Source of the DNA: Aldrovandia affinis
Lineage: Eukaryota; Chordata; Actinopteri; Notacanthiformes; Halosauridae
NCBI GenBank assembly: GCA_029706075.1
Contig: JAINUG010000138.1
Span: 1,674,001-1,738,000 of the forward strand
Length of the DNA: 64,000 nucleotides
Direction of reading: 5' to 3'
Below, in pieces: positions 63,702-64,000 of this stretch (the stretch's first letter is position 1; each line of letters begins with the position of its first letter). The position numbers and the translations under genes were made by a program. The notes under the pieces were generated by a model. It saw nothing but the letters and a program-made list of their open reading frames with translations, was not told where the DNA came from and did no database searches.

Positions 63702-64000
63702 ATCATGGTGTTGGCCCAGCACAAACAGTAATAAATACAATGCACATTACAAATTCTGTCTAATATCTTATTAAGCATCATTGATAGTGTGGTTTAAATC
63801 TGAAAGCCTCTAATATCTATTCAGCCTTGAAAGTATACACAAAATCAAAGGCCATTAATGTAATGTTGTTCATGACAATTTGCAGGACTTTAAACTCACA
63901 CATATTGTGTGAAAAGTGTTATTTCTATAAAGTAGCAGATCAAGAAATGTTACAGTACATCAAGGGGAATTTATCATTCCATAATCCGCTAGAGGCAAAA
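63702..64000. other. No gene seen
   Basis: AT-rich sequence to the window end. Confidence 0.35.

Noticed and set aside
1..64000. Bacterial-type operons, phage or defence systems
   Set aside because: Codon texture, an intronic splice site, vertebrate transposons and a vertebrate neuronal gene show nuclear fish DNA. No prokaryotic gene cluster is present.

Overview
This is nuclear DNA from a ray-finned fish: intron-rich, AT-rich and densely packed with transposons. The one protein-coding gene I can support as intact is lingo2, on the minus strand at 36032-37864. It is a single-exon ORF of 610 residues for a neuronal leucine-rich-repeat/immunoglobulin membrane protein. Its start, domain order, transmembrane segment and C-terminus match vertebrate LINGO2. 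A splice acceptor sits 36 bases upstream of the chosen start, so everything above about 37.9 kb is probably lingo2 intron or upstream DNA, and about 34.9-36.0 kb is probably its 3' UTR. A LINE ending in TGTAA repeats with a conserved 3' stem-loop (19.8-20.7 kb) resembles eel UnaL2. That makes an eel-like (elopomorph) fish possible but not proven.

Region 1-31 kb is a transposon graveyard. Tc1/mariner copies lie at 1.5-3.2, 7.4-8.3, 8.7-10.4, 19.6-21.6 and 21.8-23.3 kb, several carrying later insertions. Solo LTRs of at least four families are present. Two of them (6.2-6.7 and 6.8-7.4 kb) sit in the same TA microsatellite. The most striking structure is a nest at 10.4-18.6 kb. A decayed minus-strand LINE, with endonuclease and reverse-transcriptase remnants, is broken by a 2-kb LTR that carries internal tandem arrays, then by a tRNA-derived SINE, then by a second SINE. 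That second SINE is itself split by a 4.1-kb L1-type LINE. Each of the four later insertions has a readable target-site duplication. A decayed hAT transposase with two LTR insertions occupies about 26.5-29.5 kb.

Region 31-64 kb holds lingo2 flanked by more Tc1 copies. The copies at 31.96-33.75 and 50.6-51.9 kb belong to one family, lie in opposite orientation and bracket the gene. There is also a pair of 220-bp inverted copies of a mariner-type MITE at 47.6 and 50.3 kb that look identical by eye, and further SINEs, hAT remnants and microsatellites. Between repeats are stretches without ORFs. Several of these (about 25.8-26.2, 42.1-42.7, 43.3-44.1, 61.7-61.95 and 63.1-63.5 kb) look like non-repetitive, possibly regulatory DNA, but this cannot be proven without alignment.

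I found no bacterial-type system, CRISPR array or functional tRNA/rRNA gene. Most short ORFs are translations of microsatellites or transposon debris. The novelty here lies in transposon architecture, not in an undescribed gene system.
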